Source: an uncultured Cryomorphaceae bacterium
GTDB lineage: Bacteria > Bacteroidota > Bacteroidia > Flavobacteriales > Schleiferiaceae
NCBI GenBank assembly: GCA_937900215.1
Contig: CALCFH010000468.1
Coordinates: 1 to 27,906 of the forward strand
Length of the DNA: 27,906 nucleotides
Direction of reading: 5' to 3'
The notes below the pieces were generated by a model. That model had not been told where the DNA came from and made no database searches. It saw nothing but the letters and a program-made list of their open reading frames with translations. Shown here one piece after another: positions 16,112 through 22,981 of the stretch. The position numbers and the translations under genes are program-made. Within the stretch, counting starts at the first letter, position 1. The number at the start of each line of letters is the position of its first letter.

Positions 16112-16135
16112 AAAATCCCGCCGAGGCGGGATTTT
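16112..16135. terminator. Bidirectional Rho-independent terminator
   Basis: The arms AAAATCCCGCC (16112-16122) and GGCGGGATTTT (16125-16135) sit between the convergent S41 and small-lipoprotein genes, with A-runs on one side and T-runs on the other, so it can serve both strands. Confidence 0.9.
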
Positions 16136-16155
16136 AACTTTTAAAAGTTAGTGTC

Positions 16156-16380
16156 TTAGTGAGCGCTGTGACCTTCAACAGCCTCGGTAACCTCTTCGGT
16201 TCCTTCTTCCATAGCCTCCATTGTAGAGTCAGCTACTTCTTCAACTGTTTCAGTTACTTCTTCAACAACTTCTTCAGTCATTTCAGTTGCATCATCCATT
16301 ACCTCCTCTGCAGGGGCGTTGTTACATGCTACGAATAAGCCGAAAGAGGCTGCGATAAGGAAAAGATTGAACTTTTTCAT
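16156..16380 (-). CDS. Small acidic lipoprotein
   Basis: 74 residues. I start at the ATG giving MKKFNLFLIAASFGLFVACNN; the frame continues upstream to 16494 but that would run over the promoter and into glyS. The first ~20 residues are a lipoprotein signal with the acylated Cys in FVAC (C20, slightly off the consensus because of Phe at -3). After that the chain is almost entirely Glu, Val, Thr, Met and Ala in imperfect EEV/TEEV repeats, and ends GHSAH. It is probably an acidic helix tethered to a membrane. The function is unknown. It has its own promoter and ends at the shared terminator. Confidence 0.75.
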   Translation of the reverse strand: MKKFNLFLIAASFGLFVACNNAPAEEVMDDATEMTEEVVEEVTETVEEVADSTMEAMEEGTEEVTEAVEGHSAH

Positions 16381-16406
16381 TTTTTTGCTTGCTTGATTTG
16401 AAGCGG

Positions 16407-16436
16407 CAAATGTATACAATTCACAGAAGCTTACAA
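16407..16436 (-). promoter_or_regulatory. Promoter of the small lipoprotein gene
   Basis: On the minus strand: TTG (16436-16434), a 19-nt spacer, then TACATTTG (16414-16407). Both elements match the Bacteroidota consensus, one of the best promoters in the window. The leader would be about 23 nt. Confidence 0.7.
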
Positions 16437-16460
16437 TGAAACTGAGAAATAAAAAAACAA

Positions 16461-17993
16461 TTAGAGTTTTAACAACATTGATTCCATGGAGCACTCATTT
16501 AAAAGCCTTTCTTTTAAAGAGTTAAGATCTACCCTGTCTTGCTTCATAGAATCTCTTTCGCGCATGGTTATGGTTCCATCTTCTAGCGATTGCGGATCTA
16601 TGGTTATACAAAATGGAGTTCCAATGGCGTCTTGTCGTCTGTATCTCCTCCCTATAGCATCCTTTTCATCGTATTGTAAATTGAAATGCAACGAGAGTTC
16701 TTTCTGAATTTTTCTGGCCAACTCCGGCATTCCATCTTTTTTCACAAGAGGTAAAATGGCTGCTTTTATTGGGGCTAAGGGCGCGGGAAGATGTAAAACG
16801 GTGCGCTGTGAACCATCTTCTAATGTTTCCTCATCGTAAGATCTGCTCAAGACAGATAGGAAGAGGCGATCTAAACCAACGCTTGTTTCTACAACAAAAG
16901 GCACATAAGATTCATTCAATTCTGGATCAAAATACTGCATTTTCTTTCCCGAGAATTCCTCATGTCTTTTTAAATCGAAGTCGGTACGGGAATGGATTCC
17001 CTCTAACTCCTTAAAGCCGAAAGGAAAATCAAACTCAATATCTGCCGCCGCATTGGCGTAATGGGCAAGCTTGTCGTGATCGTGGTAGCGATAGAAGGAA
17101 GAATTCAATCCCAAAGATAGGTGCCACTGCAGTCTTTTGGCTTTCCAATGCTCATACCATTCTAACTCCGTACCGGGCTTAACAAAGTACTGCATCTCCA
17201 TTTGCTCAAATTCGCGCATGCGAAAGATGAACTGTCTTGCTACAATTTCATTGCGAAAGGCCTTTCCTGTTTGAGCAATTCCAAAGGGAAGTCTCATTCT
17301 GCCCGTTTTCTGAACATTCAAGAAATTAACAAAAATGCCTTGAGCTGTTTCGGGTCTAAGATAGAGCTTCATGGCTCCATCGGCTACGGAACCCAAGTCA
17401 GTAGAGAACATCAGATTAAACTGACGAACCTCTGTCCAGTTTTTAGAACCGCTTACCGGACACACAATGGCCTCATCGATGATGATTTGTTGCATTTCCT
17501 TTAGGTCATCGTTTTCTGCAGAAAGGGCAAATCGCTTCCGGAGGTCTTCTGCCTTTTGTAGATTCTCTAAAACCCTAGGATTGGTGCTTCTGTATAAATC
17601 GGCATCAAAGGAATCTCCAAATCGTTTCGCGGCTTTTTCTACTTCCTTTTCTGCTTTTAAGCGGTACTTCTCTATCTGATCTTCAATTAGAACGTCTGCG
17701 CGATAGCGTTTTTTAGAATCTTTATTGTCAATAAGCGGATCGTTGAAGGCATCTGTATGGCCCGATGCTTTCCATGTGGTTGGATGCATGAAGATGGCAG
17801 AATCTAGGCCTACAATTTCTTCATTCAACTGAACCATGGCCTTCCACCAATATTCTCTGAGGTTTTTGCGAAGTTCAACGCCGTTTTGACCATAGTCATA
17901 CACAGCGCCAAGGCCATCGTATATATCGCTGCTTTGGAATACAAATCCATACTCCTTGCTGTGAGAAAGAATCTTTTTAAACAGATCGTCCAT
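16461..17993 (-). CDS. glyS: Glycine--tRNA ligase, dimeric type
   Basis: 510 residues, one chain of the alpha-2 class II enzyme that charges tRNA-Gly. Signatures are DIYDGLGAVYDYGQNGVELRKNL near the N-terminus, RPETAQGIFVNF (about 213-224), motif 2 FRNEI with REFEQMEMQYF (about 246-270) and motif 3 ETSVGLDRLFLSVL. An anticodon-binding domain (PLAPIKAAILPLVKKDGM onward) fills the C-terminus, including RYRRQDAIGTPFCITID. The segment at about 95-180 is the usual lineage-variable insertion. No terminator separates it from the downstream lipoprotein gene, so some read-through is likely. Confidence 0.97.
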   Translation of the reverse strand: MDDLFKKILSHSKEYGFVFQSSDIYDGLGAVYDYGQNGVELRKNLREYWWKAMVQLNEEIVGLDSAIFMHPTTWKASGHTDAFNDPLIDNKDSKKRYRADVLIEDQIEKYRLKAEKEVEKAAKRFGDSFDADLYRSTNPRVLENLQKAEDLRKRFALSAENDDLKEMQQIIIDEAIVCPVSGSKNWTEVRQFNLMFSTDLGSVADGAMKLYLRPETAQGIFVNFLNVQKTGRMRLPFGIAQTGKAFRNEIVARQFIFRMREFEQMEMQYFVKPGTELEWYEHWKAKRLQWHLSLGLNSSFYRYHDHDKLAHYANAAADIEFDFPFGFKELEGIHSRTDFDLKRHEEFSGKKMQYFDPELNESYVPFVVETSVGLDRLFLSVLSRSYDEETLEDGSQRTVLHLPAPLAPIKAAILPLVKKDGMPELARKIQKELSLHFNLQYDEKDAIGRRYRRQDAIGTPFCITIDPQSLEDGTITMRERDSMKQDRVDLNSLKERLLNECSMESMLLKL

Positions 17994-18012
17994 TGGTAGA
18001 TTTTAGTGGGGC

Positions 18013-18020
18013 CAAAGATA
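18013..18020 (-). promoter_or_regulatory. -7 element of the glyS promoter
   Basis: On the minus strand this reads TATCTTTG, an exact TAnnTTTG, 19 bases before the glyS ATG. The leader would be only ~14 nt, so there is no space for a T-box or other riboswitch. Confidence 0.55.
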
Positions 18021-18042
18021 AACTGAATACTCAATTGGGAAT

Positions 18043-18080
18043 AAAAAAGCCCGACCTACGAGTGGGAGATGAGGTCGGGC
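18043..18080 (-). terminator. Orphan Rho-independent terminator on the minus strand
   Basis: A 9-bp perfect stem (GCCCGACCT at 18049-18057, AGGTCGGGC at 18072-18080) has a 14-nt loop and, on the minus strand, is followed by six T's (18048-18043). No minus-strand protein gene ends here: the next one to the right (DUF3078) stops at 18866 and has its own hairpin. See the ncRNA candidate. Confidence 0.75.
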
Positions 18081-18131
18081 AAATAGATCGATAAGGAGTA
18101 AAGGAATGGAAAGAACGATTTATCGACCGAT
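18043..18131 (-). ncRNA. Candidate small RNA upstream of glyS
   Basis: A minus-strand -7 element TAGGTTTG lies at 18142-18135, and the orphan terminator ends at 18043. An RNA between them would be about 85-90 nt. Its 5' part can fold a 7-bp stem (TCGATAA at 18126-18120 with TTATCGA at 18094-18088), enclosing a pyrimidine-rich 25-nt loop; its 3' part is the terminator hairpin. There is no clear TTG at -33 and no known RNA family that I recognise. The same DNA on the plus strand has AAGGAG ahead of ATG 18106, so translation in the other direction is an alternative use. Confidence 0.4.
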
Positions 18132-18204
18132 TTCCAAACCTAGACCAGACAACGGGCGTATGAAATACCCTGATTATGGTATTTTCGTTGCAAACTTATT
18201 TCCC

Positions 18205-18873
18205 ATGGCTTTCTTCAACCCAGATTTCCTTCAATTCTTTATTGATCTAGCACCCAACAACAACAAAGACTGGTTTGATGAAAACCGAAAGCGCTACGAG
18301 CTCAATATTAAGGAGCCATTCAAACAATTTGTTGAACACACCATTGCGAAAATGGCGACGGAGGAGCCAGCCCTGAAAGAAATTCAGGCCAAAGACTGCA
18401 TCTTCCGAATCAATAGAGACATTCGCTTTTCTAAAATCAAAGAGCCGTATAAGCTAAACCTCTCGGCCTTGATATCGCCTTTGGGAAGAAAAGACCACAG
18501 CTATCCGGGCATGTATTTCGAGTTAGGCCCGGAGAAGGTAGTTGTAGCGGGCGGGGCGTATCAGATGGATAAAGACCAACTGCTTCAACTGCGCGAGCAT
18601 ATTTACAAACACTCGGCTAAGTGGAATAAAGCGGCTACCGAGCCTGAATTTGTAGACAGTTTTGGTGGACTGAAAGGCGAAGAAAACAAACGACTTCCGG
18701 CGCCTTTTATGGAGGCATCCAGCAAACAGCCGCTCTTGTTGAAGAAGCAATTGTACTATTGGACAGAGCTCGATCCTTCTTGGGTATTAAATGAAAAGCT
18801 CGATGAAGAGCTTATTCGTCTTCATCGAGCTGCTGCTCCCGTTAGGAATTTACTAAAGGATGTGTTTATTTAG
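18205..18873 (+). CDS. DUF2461 domain-containing protein
   Basis: 222 residues. The family start is clear at MAFFNPDFLQFFIDLAPNNNKDWFDENRKRYE, so I use the ATG at 18205, although the frame continues to an ATG at 18106 that has an AAGGAG ahead of it. The rest follows the family: DCIFRINRDIRFSKIKEPYKLNLSALISP (about 80-108), then GMYFELGPEKVVVAGGAY. The biochemical role of DUF2461 (TIGR02453) is unknown. It overlaps the converging DUF3078 gene by 8 bp, and its last codons contain a hairpin that seems to terminate that gene. Confidence 0.9.
   Translation: MAFFNPDFLQFFIDLAPNNNKDWFDENRKRYELNIKEPFKQFVEHTIAKMATEEPALKEIQAKDCIFRINRDIRFSKIKEPYKLNLSALISPLGRKDHSYPGMYFELGPEKVVVAGGAYQMDKDQLLQLREHIYKHSAKWNKAATEPEFVDSFGGLKGEENKRLPAPFMEASSKQPLLLKKQLYYWTELDPSWVLNEKLDEELIRLHRAAAPVRNLLKDVFI
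18790..18831 (-). terminator. DUF3078/radA operon terminator inside the DUF2461 gene
   Basis: A perfect 13-bp inverted repeat (18797-18809 and 18819-18831, loop 9 nt). Read on the minus strand it is followed by TTTTCATTTAAT. It begins 35 nt beyond the DUF3078 stop codon and lies wholly within DUF2461 codons for a LDEELIRLHRA segment. Confidence 0.65.
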
Positions 18874-19828
18874 AACGCAATTGGTAGCTAAGACCAACGC
18901 CTAAACTTTGGCGAAACTGTGTTCTTGGACCAACGCCATCGGCATCTATAAACAAGATGTCGTCGTCGTAAATAAGATGGGCAACCAGGTTAACGGTGAT
19001 GTATTTGTTTACCTTCATGAATAAACCGTTTTCCCAATTCACGTCTATATTCTGTGGATTGTTTAGGTAATTTGAGAAAAGGTCGAGTTTAGATTCGAAG
19101 GTAATATTTTTCATTACAGGTGTCTTGAAGTAGGCATTTACATAGGCTCCCACTTCTACACGGTGCTTTTTCCCTGAGGTAATTATAGTTCCATTGGTAT
19201 CAATTTCGGCCGCTTCAACCCCATAAGACCCTAGATCGGCAAGGCGCTGATCGTTTACTAGGGTGTATTTCATAGTTGCGGGCGAAAGGAAAACACTGAA
19301 CTTATCGCTTGGGCTATAAGTGAATCCAATACCGAGAATGGTGTAGGCAGGAGCGAGGAAGGTACTTATCGGTACCAGGTCCTCGGGATTTTCAAATCCA
19401 TTTTCGAACTGTGTTCGGAAATTCAAGTTCAAGGAGGCGCTCCAATTTTTGCTTATGGTTCTGTCGGCTCTTGAGTTTAATTCAAAACGGTCGTCGGTTT
19501 TAATCAACAGATCATTTGCCCATTGCTTGCCGTATCCAATGTCTAAGCGGTTTGCCCAGCGCCACTTTTTGTGGTAATAATTAGCGAAAAAGTTCAGAGC
19601 TAGGTTTCCGCTCACAGAGTTTTGTCCGCCGGCTTGCCAGTTGCTCAAGGTAACTTGATTGAGCAAGAATGTGCCTTTTGCGCCTTTGTCCCAAAGGGCC
19701 TCTTCTAGGGTGCCTAAGCGTGCCATGGCAAGCTTTGAAGAATCGCGAAGGGCTTTGGCGTGTTGTTCAATTTGAGCGGAAGCGGCAAGCGATACAATGA
19801 GAGACAAGGAGAGTAATAATTTCTTCAT
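18866..19828 (-). CDS. DUF3078 domain-containing outer-membrane protein
   Basis: 320 residues with a signal peptide (MKKLLLSLSLIVSLAASAQ). The DUF3078 signature is WDKGAKGTFLLNQVTLSNWQAGGQNSVSGNLALNFFANYYHKKWRW at about 46-91. After that, alternating hydrophobic/aromatic strands run to the end, consistent with an outer-membrane barrel of Bacteroidota. The molecular role is unknown. It is the last gene of the panD-radA cluster, 34 nt after radA. A weak -7-like TATCTTCG lies in that gap (19856-19849), so it may also have its own promoter. Confidence 0.88.
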   Translation of the reverse strand: MKKLLLSLSLIVSLAASAQIEQHAKALRDSSKLAMARLGTLEEALWDKGAKGTFLLNQVTLSNWQAGGQNSVSGNLALNFFANYYHKKWRWANRLDIGYGKQWANDLLIKTDDRFELNSRADRTISKNWSASLNLNFRTQFENGFENPEDLVPISTFLAPAYTILGIGFTYSPSDKFSVFLSPATMKYTLVNDQRLADLGSYGVEAAEIDTNGTIITSGKKHRVEVGAYVNAYFKTPVMKNITFESKLDLFSNYLNNPQNIDVNWENGLFMKVNKYITVNLVAHLIYDDDILFIDADGVGPRTQFRQSLGVGLSYQLRSK

Positions 19829-19862
19829 CCAGATTGGTAATTTTGGTACGAAGATACTTTTC

Positions 19863-21218
19863 TTATCCGAAAAGTTGAGCGAGAGCTTGGTCTACCCTGT
19901 TAATGGGAATAATGTTTATGCCAGGGTGTTTGCTTTCTAAACGGGCGAAGGAAGAGATTAGAATGTTCTCGTAGCCTAGTTTGGCAGCTTCGCTTATGCG
20001 TTGATCCATCCGACTCACAGTGCGTATTTCTCCTCCCAAACCTACCTCACCGCAGAAGGCATATTTAGACGGAATGGGAATGTCTTCAGACGAAGATAAT
20101 ACAGCGCAAACTACTGCCAAGTCTATAGCCGGATCGTCTACTCGTATGCCTCCTGTGATATTTAGAAATACATCTTTGGTTCCCAAACGAAAGCCACAGC
20201 GCTTTTCTAAAACCGCCAGAAGCATATTCAGCCGCTTGCTATCGAAACCGGTTGCACTGCGTTGAGGTGTTCCATAAACCGCAGTACTTACTAAAGATTG
20301 GGTTTCAATTAGCAAGGGACGGGCTCCCTCCATAAGGGTACCAATGGCTACGCCACTCAATGTATCGTCTCTCCGGCTAATGAGTACTTCAGAAGGATCA
20401 TCCACTCCTCTTAATCCGGTTCCATGCATTTCATAGATTCCCAATTCTGCCGTTGAACCGAATCGGTTTTTCTGTGAGCGCAATAGTCGGTATACATGGT
20501 TGCGATCGCCCTCAAACTGAAGAACCACATCGACCATATGTTCCAAGAGTTTTGGACCGGCTAAGCTGCCTTCTTTGGTAATATGACCAATGAGAATCAT
20601 AGGAACCTGATTCTTCTTTGCGAAACCAATGAGCTCATTAGCGGCTTCGCGAATCTGAGAAACGGTGCCAGGAGCAGAGTCTAAGTTTGGACTTTGCAGT
20701 GTTTGGATGGAATCGATGATGCATAGGCCGGGCTGCAAACTTTCCAGTTGAGCCTGAATGCTGGCCGTATCGGTTTCGGCAAGAAGCAAAACCTCACCCT
20801 TCGGACTGCCAATGCGGTCGGCACGCATTTTAATCTGCTCTATGCTTTCTTCCCCACTGATGTACAACACAGGCTTGCCTTCAAATTCCAAAGCCAGTTG
20901 AAGCATGAGGGTCGACTTCCCAATTCCCGGTTCACCGCCGAGTAGAATAACAGAGCCCGGAACCAATCCGCCGCCGGTTACTCTTTGCAGCTCTTTGTCG
21001 TGCAATTGAGTACGGCTGTATTGGGCCGATTGAATCTCTATTAAATTGGTAGCTTTCTTGCTGTTGGTAAGGCCTGACTTGGCTCTTTTAATCTGTTCGG
21101 CACTCACGCGTTCTTCTACAATGGTATTCCATTGATTGCAGCGATTGCACTGTCCCATCCATTGGTTGTGCTTGCTGCCACAGCTTTGACACAGAAAAAC
21201 AGTAGTAGATTTTGCCAC
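19863..21218 (-). CDS. radA: DNA repair protein RadA (Sms)
   Basis: 451 residues, full length. RadA is a DnaB-like ATPase that promotes branch migration in recombination. An N-terminal C4 zinc finger (C10, C13, C24, C27) is followed by the RecA-like ATPase with Walker A GGEPGIGKST (about 94-103), the KNRFG motif (250-254) specific to RadA, and a C-terminal Lon-protease-like domain (about 290-451, GGIRVDDPAIDLAVVCAVLSS and FCGEVGLGGEIRTV) without the peptidase role. It starts 3 nt after the upstream gene. Confidence 0.97.
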   Translation of the reverse strand: MAKSTTVFLCQSCGSKHNQWMGQCNRCNQWNTIVEERVSAEQIKRAKSGLTNSKKATNLIEIQSAQYSRTQLHDKELQRVTGGGLVPGSVILLGGEPGIGKSTLMLQLALEFEGKPVLYISGEESIEQIKMRADRIGSPKGEVLLLAETDTASIQAQLESLQPGLCIIDSIQTLQSPNLDSAPGTVSQIREAANELIGFAKKNQVPMILIGHITKEGSLAGPKLLEHMVDVVLQFEGDRNHVYRLLRSQKNRFGSTAELGIYEMHGTGLRGVDDPSEVLISRRDDTLSGVAIGTLMEGARPLLIETQSLVSTAVYGTPQRSATGFDSKRLNMLLAVLEKRCGFRLGTKDVFLNITGGIRVDDPAIDLAVVCAVLSSSEDIPIPSKYAFCGEVGLGGEIRTVSRMDQRISEAAKLGYENILISSFARLESKHPGINIIPINRVDQALAQLFG

Positions 21219-21221
21219 TGT

Positions 21222-21581
21222 TTACAGTTGAATTACTTCTCCACCGAAAGGCAAAGAATCCAAAAGTCTGATCTTCTCTATAAGTAGATCCGGTCTTAGG
21301 CTGCTTAACCAATCTGCAGAGTCTTCAGCTAAAACGAGGCTGTTCACAGAGTGAAGAGAGGCAATGACATTGGCAAATGAGCGACTGCCCTTTGCGGCAA
21401 CCACCAGAATGGCAGCCTGATCAGCTGCTGCATTTATGGCTTCAACCAACTCTGAAGTAATGGCCTGCTCCGAAACCAGAACAGCAGCCACCCTATAGTT
21501 GTAAAAGCCCCATATGTTTCGCCTCTTTTCTATGTCGGAAGGACTTATAATCTTAGATTGAATAATTTCAGAGAAGGTCAT
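21222..21581 (-). CDS. Degenerate HldE/RfaE2-like nucleotidyltransferase-fold protein
   Basis: 119 residues. The ends follow the adenylyltransferase domain of HldE (RfaE2): MTFSEIIQSKIISPSDIEKRRNIW at the start, RVAAVLVSEQ in place of the first strand, AAILVVAA, LRPDLLIEK and a final GGEVIQL. But the catalytic TNGCFDxxHxGH segment is replaced by SEQAITSELVEA, with no HxGH, and the chain is ~40 residues shorter than usual. So I infer a nucleotidyltransferase fold that has lost adenylyl-transfer chemistry. Start and UPF0104 stop share one base (TAATG), and radA starts 3 nt later. An open frame upstream to 21890 is an out-of-frame shadow of UPF0104. Confidence 0.6.
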   Translation of the reverse strand: MTFSEIIQSKIISPSDIEKRRNIWGFYNYRVAAVLVSEQAITSELVEAINAAADQAAILVVAAKGSRSFANVIASLHSVNSLVLAEDSADWLSSLRPDLLIEKIRLLDSLPFGGEVIQL

Positions 21582-22579
21582 TAGACTAGCAGGCTTTTGC
21601 GTTTTCGATAATAAATATACAGCATGGCAATTACCCCAGTAATGATGGCCATTACAGATTGACCGCTGTGCACAAGGGTGGCAAAGCTCAATCCAACCGT
21701 ATCGGAAATACCCAATAAACCCAGGCTCAGTACAACCAAGTAATGATACGCCCCCACACCACCCGGTACAGGAACCACCATCCCCATTCCTGCCGCAACC
21801 ATAACAAATAGCATATTGGCCGCACTTAGGTCTTGTGTTTCTGGAATGGCAAAAATGACCACATAGACCATTAAGTAGTACATAATCCAAATGAAAAGGG
21901 TGTGGAGTAGGAAGGCTAACTTTTTCTTCATTCTAAAGACCGCTTGAAATCCTTCCCAAACGCCTGCTAGAAAAGAACGAATTTTTGAGTAGATAGGTAA
22001 GCGAGTTAATCGGTTTCGGAAGAGGTAGAGGAAAAAGAAGAATGCCAATCCGGCCAACAAAACAAAGAAGACGGGCGACTCAAAGAAAGAAGTCTCGCTC
22101 GTAGAAGTGCCTCCCGTTGCAGTAGAAAAAAAGGCGGTAAAACTAGAGTAGGAGGTGAGTAAAGCACCGGACACAAAGCTTATAAGCATAATAAAATCAA
22201 GGGTTCTTTCCACTATTACGGTTCCGAATAGTTTGGAAACAGGAATCTCTTCCAACTTATTCAAAGAAGTACAACGGGCTACCTCTCCCGCCCTAGGAAC
22301 GGCCATATTTGCAAAATATCCAATGGCAACAGAGTGGATGGAGGCCCATGGCTTGGGCTTGTAGTTCATGGTTTCCAGCAAGAGAAGCCAGCGCATACCT
22401 CTACTTATATAGGCCGCATAGCCCATGAGCATAGAGAGAAGAACAAAGCGATAATCGGCATGCCGCAGTGATTCCCAAAGTTCGGCTGGATCGGTTTTTC
22501 TAAAAGCCAACCACAACAACAGCATGGCCAAACCTACAAACAGTAGGTATTTGAGAATAGTAGAGGTTTTAGAAGCCAC
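21581..22579 (-). CDS. Lysylphosphatidylglycerol synthase TM-region/UPF0104 family membrane protein
   Basis: 332 residues with about eight hydrophobic segments, e.g. 10-26, 45-57, 125-142, 168-188, 220-243, 254-278 and 305-325. It corresponds to the flippase-like membrane part of MprF/AglD proteins and has no lysyl-transferase domain. Family features include YISRGMRWLLLLETMNYKP, GYFANMAVPRAGEVARC and VPVPGGVGAYHY. The transported or modified lipid is unknown. It is co-directional and tightly packed with panD upstream (1 base apart) and the RfaE2-like gene downstream. Confidence 0.88.
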   Translation of the reverse strand: MASKTSTILKYLLFVGLAMLLLWLAFRKTDPAELWESLRHADYRFVLLSMLMGYAAYISRGMRWLLLLETMNYKPKPWASIHSVAIGYFANMAVPRAGEVARCTSLNKLEEIPVSKLFGTVIVERTLDFIMLISFVSGALLTSYSSFTAFFSTATGGTSTSETSFFESPVFFVLLAGLAFFFFLYLFRNRLTRLPIYSKIRSFLAGVWEGFQAVFRMKKKLAFLLHTLFIWIMYYLMVYVVIFAIPETQDLSAANMLFVMVAAGMGMVVPVPGGVGAYHYLVVLSLGLLGISDTVGLSFATLVHSGQSVMAIITGVIAMLYIYYRKRKSLLV

Positions 22580-22930
22580 CTAGTGAAGCGAATTGTTGGT
22601 CTCGTTGGGGAAAATAACCGTGGGTTGGAAGTTTTTGGCTTCTTCGAATTCCATGAAGGCATAGGAAATAATAATAACAATATCTCCCTTTTGAACGCGC
22701 CTAGCTGCCGGACCATTCATAGTAATTTCTCCACTTCCTCTTCCGCCCGGAATAACATAGGTTTCTAGTCTTTCGCCATTGTTTACATTCACAATGGTTA
22801 CTTTTTCTCCACGTATAAGGTTAGAGGCATCCATTAAATCTTCGTCAATGGTAATGCTCCCGATATAGTGTAAATCGGCACCGGTAATGCTAACGCGGTG
22901 TATTTTCGACTTTAGTACTTCTATTTGCAC
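22580..22930 (-). CDS. panD: Aspartate 1-decarboxylase
   Basis: 116 residues from the GTG at 22930. It makes beta-alanine for pantothenate and CoA. The proenzyme cleaves itself at Gly24-Ser25 to form the pyruvoyl group; here numbering from the GTG gives YIGSITID with G24 and S25 exactly, which supports this start. Also present are HRVSITGADL, DLMDASNLIRGEKV and NGPAARRVQKGDIVIIISYA. A -7 element lies four bases before the GTG. It heads the panD-UPF0104-RfaE2-like-radA-DUF3078 cluster. Confidence 0.96.
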   Translation of the reverse strand: MQIEVLKSKIHRVSITGADLHYIGSITIDEDLMDASNLIRGEKVTIVNVNNGERLETYVIPGGRGSGEITMNGPAARRVQKGDIVIIISYAFMEFEEAKNFQPTVIFPNETNNSLH

Positions 22931-22934
22931 GCGG

Positions 22935-22942
22935 CAAAAATA
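22935..22942 (-). promoter_or_regulatory. -7 element of the panD operon promoter
   Basis: On the minus strand this reads TATTTTTG, an exact TAnnTTTG, with CCGC then the GTG start. Leaderless or near-leaderless transcription is predicted. No TTG is at the right -33 distance. Confidence 0.5.
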
Positions 22943-22969
22943 GGCATAACCAATACACCTTTCCATCTA

Positions 22970-22977
22970 TACCTTTA
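22970..22977 (+). promoter_or_regulatory. -7-like element of the DUF3109 gene
   Basis: TACCTTTA differs from TAnnTTTG only in the last base. Four bases (TGGC) separate it from the ATG at 22982, the same spacing as in plsC and panD. It is divergent from the panD promoter 28 bp away. Confidence 0.4.
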
Positions 22978-22981
22978 TGGC

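Noticed and set aside
16381..16494. 38-residue N-terminal extension of the small lipoprotein
   Set aside because: It overlaps the glyS end and the promoter, and would bury the lipoprotein signal.
17994..18105. T-box or glycine riboswitch for glyS
   Set aside because: The predicted glyS leader is ~14 nt, and the hairpin lies upstream of the glyS -7 element, so it is not in the leader.
18106..18204. Upstream start of DUF2461 with AAGGAG
   Set aside because: The extra 33 residues have no family match, and the family begins at MAFFNPDF. It is noted as an alternative because the AAGGAG is well placed.
21582..21890. Open frame extending the RfaE2-like gene upstream by 103 codons
   Set aside because: It is Cys/Gly-rich, lies out of frame within the well-supported UPF0104 gene, and the RfaE2-like similarity begins at the ATG at 21581.
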